This document shows, in pieces, positions 26,201 through 38,200 of a stretch of DNA of 64,000 nucleotides; position 1 is the first letter of the stretch; each line of letters begins with the position of its first letter. The notes under the pieces were generated by a model. The model worked only from the letters and a program-made list of their open reading frames with translations. It was not told the origin of the DNA and did not search any database. The stretch is from Varanus komodoensis (lineage: Eukaryota > Chordata > Lepidosauria > Squamata > Varanidae), in assembly GCF_004798865.1 (NCBI RefSeq), contig NW_025335268.1:111339027-111403026 (forward strand), read 5' to 3'. The position numbers and the translations under genes are program-made.

Positions 26201-29200
26201 ACAGATGCTTGTGAATATTTCCTTCCAAATCCACTCCTACGATCTTGCCCTGCATTCTTCTATTCCATTGGTTTCTTTCCTTACCATTGTTATACACATG
26301 TTATATACATCTCAGGAAATGTACTTAAAACTCTAGCCTTGTTCATGCATTAAACATAGGTAGAGCTTCCATATGTAGGAGATGGGGCGGGGCTGCAGTA
26401 CTGGGTCTACCCTCAAGATTATGCCCCTGCTACTCCTGCTCCTAGATTTCCTTGCCTTCAATGTGGACCTCTACAGAGAAGTGTTCACAGTCCCTCTGTA
26501 GGCACACCCACAGAGCATATGAGTATTGGGGGGATAAACTCAGCAGGGGGTGCTCTGTCAGGAGCTGAGCCTGAGATGTAGCCCCACTCCAACTTCTATG
26601 TGTATCCAGTGGGATGTAGTCAACATTAATCTAAGTCCCATTTATTTCAATGTTTCTACTCAGAGTAAGATGAGCATCAAATGCAGTGTGTGAAACAAAA
26701 GAATATAATCATCATAATCAGAACTTGTATCTGCTTTTATTCATCACAAACAGTATATTAGAACTGCTGAATGCTCATTCTATTTATATCTTTGGCTAGT
26801 TACTTCATTTTTGAATAGGGTGTGTGATTGTGGGCATGAAAGCAGCAATATTAATCAAGCTGTATAATGTGTGACTTATTTCAGGATTGCCATCACACCC
26901 ACAATATGAGCTGGTGAAAAAGCAGTGCACAGGCTGCCCAGGAATGCTTTCCTTTTACATTAAAGGAAACCTTGAAAATGCCTCCACATTTCTCAAAAGC
27001 ATAAAGGTAAGAAACTTCTAAAGGCAACGTTGCCTTTAGAAGAGTAACAGCACCTCCTCATAACAGTATTTGGATGCGGCCAACAAACTAGGAAGCTGCC
27101 TTCTCCATCCAGAGTGTGCTGTTCCCAGTCTGGTGCCCTCCGAGAATTTTGGACTTGAACTCCTGTCAACCATAGCTATCATAGCCAATGGGAGGGATGA
27201 TGAGCGTTGTCATTCAAAACATCTGTAGGGCACCAAGTAGGGCAAGCATGCATTATGGAGTTAATATGTTTGTGGGATGTCCGAGAATGTAAATATAGTT
27301 ATAGGGAGTGGCAGTAATGAGAGAGAATGGAAAGGGTGTTTCAGAATTAATGTGAAACAGTCACTCAGGCATTCATGATTGCCTAACAAATAAGGACCTC
27401 AGAATGCCAGTCTGTACCAGCTACTATCCCTTCTCTTTTCACAATTATACATGAAAGCAAGAAAGCTTTTGCTGATGTAACATGGTATTATGTTTTTAAA
27501 GTGCCTGACGTAAAACTTTGACATGAAAGACTTTGTCAAATTGCTTTTGCAGCATATTCCTTGGAAAGGTATTCTTTCTCAAATACAATGGTACAATCAC
27601 GTCTCTTGAATGTCTGCCAGCAGTGTAGTGTTTTGTCTCAGGCTGTATCCTTTGGCTGTGGGCAGATGTGCCTCTGTTTCACCAGGGGCTGACATTAATG
27701 CTGCTATTAATTTAGATAACAAAAATAACATCTGTTATTGTTGTACAGCAATTATGGAGGATAAAAGTATTGTGGTATAGTGACTAAGAGTGTAGGACTG
27801 GGACCTCAGGCAATCTGAGTTCTAGTTCCCACTCAGCCGTGGAGCCAACTGGGTTACTCAGGGCCAGTCACAGACTCTTATCCCAGCCTTCCTCACAGAG
27901 TTGTTGTAGAGGAGGAGAATGGAATATGCCGCTTTGAGTTTGTTGTAAGAAAAAAATGGGATATAAAACTCATTAGTAATTCATGAAGAACAAGGAAAAT
28001 AGATGTTTTACTTCCCAAGGGCTTGGACTATGTTAATCCTTTCAATTGGGATCTTGTGATTAAATCTCCATTTGGCACTTAAAACAAACTTGTTGCTAAA
28101 AAGTAACGGAGCAACAGTGCCTTACATTACTGCCAGAAAATGCCCAGTCTCAGTGCAGTGGTCAGTAACCGAGTGGCTAATTTCTGACCCCACCAGGGAC
28201 TGCCTTCCTGGTTATACAGAAGAACTGCATTTGATCATCATATTCGGTTTCAGATCCATATAACTTATACTTCCATGTTGATATGCTACTCTAGCATCTC
28301 TTGATAGCACATACTGATAAAGATATGATACTGTATAATTCAAGACATAAAAATGTTCTCCAAATGTCAACATACATTGCATATTTTTTAAAGTGGAGCG
28401 CTGAATTTCATTTGATGCTTTTTTTATTTTGTTCAAATAATCTCTCTTGTTGTCTGACCCACTGAAGAGTTAAGTGGACTGTCCATTGATTTTACCGGGC
28501 TTGAGCAGAGCATACTGAATTCTGCATAGGTCTGAATTGCATGTTTTCAAATGAGAAGGTGAATGAATATTTATTGAAACAGGTTCTGTTCCGTCCTCTA
28601 GCTTTTTGTCTTGGCTGAAAGTCTAGGAGGATATGAAAGCCTGGCAGAGCACCCGTAAGTGAAATTCAATCTCTGGTTGGATAAATTTATTTATTTATTT
28701 ATTTATTATTATTTATTAAAACATTTTTATGCCGCCCCATTCGCCGAAGCCTCGGGGCGGCTCACATCATTACGTTAAAATAATTATAATATAAATTAAA
28801 AATATAAATTCCTTTGTAAAATCAATTGAGCAAAAGTAAGGCATATTAATTAACATGAAATCCATTTTATCAAAATATATTGAATCTTAACTTACTGTGC
28901 ATGGTAGGCAACCTAGAATGGCTATTTCCCTTAACTGTAGAAAGTAATAGCTTTGGCACAAGGAATAGATTTATTCCTTGGATAGTGGATACCAAAAGTT
29001 TTAGGGCTTCTTGTAATAGAGCTCCATATAATAAGCCTTTTATGTAAATGGCTTTCTGCACAATTTTAATTACATTTGCCTGCATGTGAGTTTGGCCTTA
29101 TTGTTAATATACATAATAAGACCCCATATGGATTTTTCAACTATATTTTTTCTGCAATTCTCCTGGGTGCTGAGTACTGTACCTATATTTGTTTCAGTCC

Positions 29201-32200
29201 TGAGCAGCTGTATGTTTGGGATCTGGTAATTCTACCCTGAGTAAATTGAGAGGTGCCTAAAGAAAAGAACCAACCATCATGAAGTGGTTTATGAAATAGA
29301 TGAAAGAAAGCACTTTCATATAGTCCAATATGATGACTTCTTTTTAGTTTTTATATGGTTTAAAGACTCCTTTACCATCTCCTCTTGTTATCTTGCCCTA
29401 CGAAAGAGAGTGTGTATTATGCTGTGATATTTGGTATAAGTTTGTAGGGAGAAGAAAGCCAAATGCTGCTGAATATGAATCCCTCTGTCTATCTACATAA
29501 AGGCACATTCATAAAGTTAGACAACCTAATCTTTTGGGTTTTTAAAATCCTGAGTTGTTGTAAGTGAGCAAGCATGCTGTGTATGCACCCTGGTTATCCC
29601 TGCTAGGCTTCTGCCAGTAGGAACAGTTCTTTGGCATAACATTTCAATCCAGAATGTTTGCTTGTCTCTTCCCAACATAATTAGAAGTTAGAAACTAGGT
29701 TTAATCTCAGGCTTAATCTCAGGAGTGTGTGCGTGTTTCAATAATTTTAGTTTCTTATGGGCTTGGAGAGAGAAAAGCCTGAATATTATCCCATGAAAGA
29801 AAATGCCACTACTTAAGACACCCCTCTAAGTTTCAATTTCAGTCTTGCTAGTAAAACACTAATCTGTTGTTTAAACTGTGTGCAGAGGGGGGCATGTTTG
29901 GTACAGGAAACAACTGAACTCACGAAGTGTAGCAAGTAATGTTGTAATAGCATGTATGTAAATATAAATGCAGTGCAGATTGAAAACATTATGTAAATAC
30001 TTCATTACTTCTAAATAGCCCTGACTTAAAGACACATAGTTCAAATTAGAGGAGTGTGAGGCTAGCATTTGTCTACTTTGGAGAAAGAGCTATAATGTAG
30101 AACAATACCAAAGGTAGTGAGAATCAGATTTTTTTTAAAAAAAAATATGTTATATATCGCATATTCTTGTGGGTGCTTTCAGCTCCTTGAACTACCAATC
30201 AAAATGTGTTATGTCTTTCTCCTTTAGGGATGTTTTGTGGAAAGGAGAAAAAGATGAAATAAGTGGTGGGAATATAAGGGAGAGTTAAAAACTGAAGACA
30301 TTGTTGGCAGGACCGCCTATAAACATCAATGAATGAGGCAGGAGAACCACAAAATAAAAAATAAAAGTGTCTGGAAGCACCTCTAGTTAACAGAATAGGC
30401 CCCATGGACCCCATTGTATAGAATCATTGTGCATGTGGGGAGCAAAGTCTGAAAAAGCCATTGCTTAGCAAAATTCATGAATCCCATACTTCCTATTTCT
30501 AGAAATAGAGTGCCAGTTTCAGGCTTTAAAAAATACTTTTGTTTCTTAGACACTTGAAGAAAAGGATGTAGGGATTTTTCCTTTTTCATTTGAGATTGTG
30601 AAGCTACTATCCTAGAATCCCCATTATGATGACTGAAAAAGTATTTTTTTAGCATGAAGTCTTGAGCTGAGCAAAAAAACCCCATTTCTTATCTGACAGG
30701 TGTAGAGAACGCTATCAGTCTTAAGACTGGAGCTCAGAGACCTACTTTGTTGTGTGAAATTCTTTGAAAAGTTATGTTGCTTGTACTGGCTGGTCTGGTG
30801 CTTTTATTTATGAATCTGGAATCATGGATGATCTGTTCTTTTTCAGTGCCATCATGACTCATGCTTCTGTTCCCAAGGCTGACAGAGAAGCCCTTGGAAT
30901 CTCTGATACCTTAATTCGCATGTCTGTTGGTTTAGAAGACTTAGAAGACATACTAGAAGATCTGGACCAAGCTTTAAAGGCAGCAGTAAGTCACTCCAGA
31001 ATTTAATGGTTCCAGTGTGAGATTGATTTCCTTTTATCTTTTTATTATTTCCTTTCACTTCAAAAATTGATAGTAATTTTGACAGAATCTCGCCCTTCCG
31101 TTTGTCAAATAGGGGACCCAAACATATGCCCTAAAACATGTGTGGGAGGAGTGGCTTTCATTTTGCAGGAACTTAGCACCAGACTGGGCCCAAATACCAA
31201 TGTTCTAGTACATTTCAGGGGGCTATTTTACACATAGAGAAGTTTTAAAACTAGACAGGAAACACCTCTCAGATTCAGCGTATGAAACATTTTCCAGAAA
31301 GATCCTGGAATGCATGTGGAGTTTCTGCAGGAGGCCAGAGAGGCTTCTGCTCTCTCTCTAGGCCTTCCTGGACCACACTGGTGTCCAATTTCCCTCACCC
31401 CACACCATGTCCTGATAGGGATTATCAGACTGAAATTACTACCCAAGGTTTCCCATGCTGTTTATGTCCCAAAAAGACTAAAATGCTCAAAAATGCCTTG
31501 TGCTGCTACGACAAGGAAAAAGTTGCTTCAGGAGCCAGAGGGATCTACCTTTACTTCAGTACTGTCACCTCCAGCCTTCCCCAAACTGGTGCCTCCAGAT
31601 ACATTTATTTATTTAACATAGTTCCATCCTGCCCTTTTCCCTTTCAAGGAATTCAAGATGGCTTACATAATTCTCCTCCGCTCAATTTTGTCCTCATAAC
31701 AACCCTGTGAGTTAGGTTGGGCTGAAAATCTGTGACTGGCCCAAATTCACCCAGTGGGCTCTTTGGCTGAGTCCCAGCCCAGAGGTCTTGAATTACCCAT
31801 GAGCTCCAAATCTCCTGAATCTCAATCCAGCATTTACTGCACCACACTGGCTCTCCAACTCTCATTATGAAGGAAATTGTAACTCAGTGATTTGAAGGAC
31901 ACCAGGTTTGGAAAGGCTGTCTGACACAGCGAGGCAGTAACATTCCAGGGTATCATCAGAGGTCTTTTGAGCTCAGAGGTCCTGAAAATGCTGAGCATCG
32001 AGCTACAGATCCTTTTTATGTCAGTAATGTGCCCAATGCAATGGGGCCCTTCCCCCATCTTAAAAAAGGAACAATTAGGTAACCCAGATTTCACCTTCAA
32101 TATCATCTTATATGCGTACCTTGCCAACTTGCAGAAAGCAAGTGTTCTTTGTCGTGGTCTCTGTGTATCACACTTATGGGTGATGCACCTGTGCAGTGCT

Positions 32201-35200
32201 CTAGTTCGGGAAGATTCTCTTAGCCCAACAGTTTTTGGCGGGAGCCCAACCCCCCTTCCCCCTAGTATAAATAGACAGGCTCCTGCCATTTTGTCAGTTC
32301 ACTTTCAATTGCCTCTTGCTGTGCTCTGGGACTCTCCTTGCTGTTCACTACTTAGAATTACCTCAGCCTGTTTCGCTTAATTTTTTTCTAATACTACCAC
32401 TCTTTTCAGCCTTCTCCCTTTTTCACTCTTAACACTTCTCAATTCCCTTTCTTCTTCTCCCCTTGCTGCTTTTTTCCTTACAACTCCTTCACTACACACA
32501 CACACCCTTCTATTGTTCTCTTTCCTGCACTTATCTTTCTTTCTTGATCTATATCTACTCACATTTCCCCCTTCTTCAATGGGTCAGTGGCCAGCCTTCC
32601 AAAAGTGCATGAAATGCAGTATCAAAATGCCTTCAGTGGATGGCCACTTACTTTGCCTGCTCTGATTGGGTGATGGACATTGCATGGGTAAGTGTTCACA
32701 TTGACAAGCTTTTACCAAGTAGGCTAGAAGAAATTGTGGAAGATGCTTGAGGAAAGAGCTCTAGCAGGTATGCATGAGACCACTGGTGAAGGCTCTGGAG
32801 ACAAAGGGTATGGACGTGTCCTGCCATAAGAAGAAACACATGGAGTCAAAGTACCCAAAATGGGACAAGTCTAAGAAAAGGAGAAAACATCACTTCGATT
32901 CTGAGTCTTACTCTATGAATCCTCCATAGGATGTTGAACCAGTGGCAATCTCAGTACTGACAGTTCTGATACCAACAGCATCTCCAACCCTACCACCCTC
33001 TGTGCATTCAGTATGGAGAAGTCCTAGAACCCCATCAAGATCAGAAACTGAGACTGTATTGCCAACATCCATATCTGAGAGAGATATGAGACCCTCCACC
33101 AAGAATACAACCACTCTCTGAGTGGCCACCTAGACAGAGTGTTAGCCTGCCAGAGGAATCACAACTACAACCCCCTCCAATGCTGCAACTGTATAGACTG
33201 CACTTGCCACATCCTTCACCAACCTCAACCCACCATCCAATCCACTCTGTAGAATCAGACCCGCATCAATATCGAAGACCAACATATTGGATGCCACCAT
33301 ATCCTCGCTATAGGACAACTCCATTCATCCATATGAATACTCATGGCTTCCACTCTGACCTCGTCCACCTCAAAAACATGAATGTCCATCCACATGAGGT
33401 CAGGTGTTGACAACACAGCCTCAGACTACAAAACCAACATCACCACCTCCATCCTCTTTGTCATTGTCTCACATGAACTATGTCTCTGATTCAGACTCAC
33501 ATCTAATGCTGAAGAAGCAACATCAACCTCTTTGGAGAATGTGGTCTCTACACAAGGACCCGGTTCACCAGGAGAGAGCCTACTAGGCTGCATTTCCGAG
33601 CAAGTAATCAGAATGGCCTCATCCCTCGGGATCGACATTCAACAGACCACTGCACCAGAACAGGACATAGCCTATGATATGATCCAAATGGAGGATGCAG
33701 TTCCAGTGACTCTACCATTCATCCAGACACTGTAACAAGTGATGAAAGAGTAATGGGAGTTACAAAACCAACTTCGAGAAGACTGGAGAGAATGTATCAG
33801 GTCCAAGAACAAGATATTCCTTTTCTTCTTCATTGTGAACCCAACACTGTTGTTGTAGAGCCAACACAAGGCAAGCAGAAACAAGAACATTCCGCACTCA
33901 TGGATCAAGAAGGATGCTGAATTGTCTTGATGGCTCACTGTATTTATTCTACCATGGGACTTAGTACTTGTATTTCAAATTACGAAGCAATGATGGCACA
34001 CTACCAAGTGTTTTTATGGCAGAAAATGGAGTCTCTAGCCCACTCCCCGACCAACAAAGGAAATTGGCTAGAGTCTTCATTGGAGAAGCAGTGCAACTCT
34101 CCAAGCAGTGAATCACAATAGTGAGACATCATGACTGTGATCTGGGGGCACACATTGGGTCATTAGCTCTATGTTGACATGCTTAGCTCCGAGCAGCAAA
34201 CCTTCCGCAAGAGACTGGGATGTGAATCAAGGACATGTCATTCGATGGAACTGGACTGTTTAATACTAGAATGGACAAGAGACTGGATGTGATCCATAAA
34301 GTGAGACTCACAGCTCGGCATATGGAATTTGTAGCAAGCCATCAAAGACCATGTAAGAGGCCATGTGACATGCAATTTTGCCCCTTCCAGCCTAATCAAC
34401 GAAGCTACCTCAGCAGACGGCAGCCTTACAGCATCTTTCAAACTGGCCTCACCGTACCAATGCTACCTGTTCTCAGCAATCCAGGAAAAGGCTAGATACT
34501 GATAAAAGACATTGGGAAGTGCAAACCAGCCATTTCTTTACTCAAACATACCCTTTTGGGGATTAACTGAAAGACCATCTCCCCATCTGGGAATCCATCA
34601 CATCCTATGGGTGGGTCCTGTCCATTATAGAACATGGATATAAAATTGAGTTTGAGACTCTGCCTCCTCTCAGAACAGTCTGTAGAACATCACCTTCTCC
34701 AGTCCTTCAAGAAGAGATCAAAACACTGTTAAGAAAAGGAGCAATCCAAATAGTTGACCGATCAGAGAGACAGCATAGTTTCTACTCTAACTGCTTCACT
34801 GTCCTGAAAAAAGATGGAGGTCACCATCCCATCCTAGACCTGTGCGGAGTAAATCATTTCATAAAAATAAGGAAATTTAGAATGACCACCTTGCAGACCA
34901 TTTTATCATTATTGCAGCATGAGACTGGTTCACCACACTGAACTTAAAGGATGCTTACTTTCATATTAGCATCCATCTCAACTGTAGACACTTTCTTTGA
35001 TTTGAGGCCAATACCAAGAGTTATGAATTCAGGGTGCTTCCATTTGGACTGCCCATGGCACCAAGAGTGTTTACAAAGTGAATGGCACCAGGATATGCAC
35101 ACATCAGGCTCCAAGGGGTGCAGGTTTACCCATATTTGGATGATTAGCTGTTGGTCTCTTCCTCTAGAGATACACTCCTCCAATCCATCTCTGTAACATG

Positions 35201-38200
35201 TAACCTTCTACAGCAACTCTATGTATAATGAAAAATCTGCACTTTTTTCTTCACAGTCAATTACCTACTTTGGTGCATGGATAGAGGTGCTTCCTGCATG
35301 AGCATTCTTGCCCATGAACAGTATAGAAGACTTGTTGGCAAGGGGTTCAAGGGCTCCAGACCAATCTTACAACCGCCATATGAATGGTCCAGCAACTACT
35401 TGGCCAGATGGCTTCCACAGTAGCAGTGGTACAGTACACAAGGTTAGGAAGGTGACTGTTACAACTATGGTTCAACAGAATATATCATCTGGAACAAGAC
35501 CTACTGAACTGGTGAACAACTGTGCCTCACCCAGTACTACAGACTCTAACATGGTCCATGGTGAATCAGGGAATGCCATTTTTGCTGTTGGAACTGACAA
35601 CCACAATAACTACAGATGCATCCATGACTGGATGGGGAGCTTATTGCTTGACGTACCAAACTCAGGGGACATGGCAAGGCTCAGAACAGAGAAGACATAT
35701 CAACTACCTGGAACTCCTGAGAATATTCAAAGCCCTCTCTTCCTTCCAAAACCTTATAACAGGACAACATGTACAAGTTGGTATTGACAACATTGTCAGC
35801 GTCTGGGGCGTGGGCGGCTGGGAATCAGATCAGGGCACTGGAACCAAGACAACTGGCACAATATACAGGCCCATTCCAAATCATAGTCAGGAAGTCCAAA
35901 TGTCAAGGCAAGCAACAGAAGTGTGAGGTAGACTAGTCCAAAGGGTGAAAAGGAGCCAAAGCCGTCCAGGAGTCACAACTGCAGAGACAAGCCGAGGAGA
36001 AGTGGATACCTGGGAATGGAGCAGAAGCTGGAGCAGGTGAAGCTGGGCATGGTCCAGAAGGAGAGCCAGGAGCAGGTTCCAGAAGGCACAGGGAGCTCCA
36101 GCAACATCAAGCCACTTTATTCCTGAGGCAGCATCTGGAGGGAAGAGCTGGTTCTTATATAGCTCTTCCCCCAGGACTCCCAGGTGGTGTTCATAACATC
36201 CCAGGTGGCTGCAATTGTCTGTGGACCTAGTCCTGCAACCACCAGGCTGCTATTCTGGTCTCTGGCCAGAAGAGGGAGCCCTGGTGCTGCCTCAGAACCT
36301 TACAAACACGACAACCATGTTCTATGTAAACAAACGGGGTGAAACAAAATCGACCAATCTGACCAACCTAGCTGTACACATCTGAAAGTGGTGGATCCAT
36401 CACCAACTATATCCACCTAAAAGCAGTGCATGTGGCTGGAACGACAACATGGTAGCAGACTCTTTGAGCCGTCATTCCCTACAAACTCACAAATGGGAAC
36501 TGAATGAGTGTCTGCAACCAACTCTTCCTGTAAATGGGTATGCCAACAATCAATCTGTTTACGATGGAACAGGGCAGAGCATGCATTCGATACTGCTCCA
36601 GAACCAGAATGGGATTGGAATCCCTCGGAGGCACATTCATGATACCATGGAAACACAACCTTTTCTATGCTTCCCACCATTTCCACTAAAAATAAAGACA
36701 CTAGTGAAAATCAGAGAAGACAAAGCATCTTGCATCATGATAACCCCATGGTGGCCGAGGCAGGCGTGGTTTCCAACTCATCTGTCCCTATGAACATACC
36801 TACACCTACCAGAGACTCTAGACCTCATCTCCCAGGAACAGGGAAAAATCTTGCACCCAGACTTGCCAACATTGAAGTTGACTGGCTGGCTGATCCACTG
36901 ATACTGGAACCATCAAACTTAGATCCCCAGATCCAACTCATACTGTAAGCTGCATTACAACCAGATACAAGACAATCTTACGCAGCCAAGTGGAAAAGGT
37001 TTTCACACTGTGGCATGGATCACAGGTTTGAGGCATCTACCACTATGATCAACAGTGTTCTACTTTTCCTCCATTTCTTACATCAGAGCGGACTGAAACT
37101 TACTTTCATTAAAGTATACTTGTTTGCAGTCTCACACTACAGAGGATAAATCAAGGGATCTTTCATCTTCTCCCATCCACTTGCACAACAATTCATAAAA
37201 GATCGTCACAATCTAAACCCTCCAATCCAGTCCTTTGTACTGACACGGAGCCTGTCAGTAGTGCTACAGGTCTTGATGAAACCACCGTTTGAGCCACTCA
37301 AACCAACAGACCTTAGACTCCTCTCCTGGAAGACCTCATTTTTAGTAGCAATCACATCAGCTACATAAGCAAGCAAACTGTGTGCACGCAGAGTAGATCC
37401 TTCATATCTAAACTTCCATACAGAGAAAGTCAACCTGCACCTTGATCCTGAATTCCTGCCAAAAGTAGCTACTGCTTTCCACATAAGATGGGGTATCATT
37501 TTGCCAGCCTTTTTTCATTTCCTGTGACTTTGACTGAATGATCCCTACATACCTTAGATGTATGGAGAGCACTTGCCTTTTATCTATCCCACACAGTTTC
37601 CACAAATCCAAATGACTTTTTGTCAAGTATGGTGAGCATGCCAAAGATTGGATCACAACAACTATCAAATTGGATCATGGACACCATCAGGCTAGCATAC
37701 CAGCTGGTCAACTTAGACTTGTCCGAAAAACCTGGAGGACACTCCACCAGAGCAGTCTCCACATCAACAGCTCTCTGTACTGCCATACCACTGGATGAGC
37801 TCTTCAAAGCTGCTATGTGGTCGATTCCATCCACATTCATCCGGCACTACTGACTCAATGCCAAACCTGCATGTATTCTACAGTGTATATTCATACATAG
37901 TTCATCCACAAGAATGAATGTGTTTAACTGTGTGCATGCGTAGATATAAAAACATACACACTATCTTGACAGTGCACTCATTCTGCCAATACACATACAC
38001 TTCCATATTTCCTCCATAGTCAATGTTATGCCTGAGAATGCTCAATATTGTCATTCAGCCAATGCAAGGCCAATATGTTTCCATTCTCCTGCATAATCTC
38101 TCACACTAGCCCTTTCAAAGCTACTACTCAGGAAGGCTATGTATAATTTCCTGTACCCAGAATACCCAGACTGAGGGAGAATAGCAAGAAGCTATTGTGC

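Larger units (their letters stand above)
27007..28601. other. CTH intron 9
   Basis: 1.6-kb phase 0 intron containing a small inverted-repeat element (27126-27241) and a sense SINE (27768-27975). Confidence 0.85.

Noticed and set aside
25752-26297. Minus-strand open frame of 181 codons
   Set aside because: Antisense shadow of CTH exon 8 and its intron; no domain.
30986-31006. Read-through end of CTH (VSHSRI) as the main C-terminus
   Set aside because: A canonical GTAAGT donor sits exactly at the conserved exon end, so splicing is preferred; it is kept only as an alternative.
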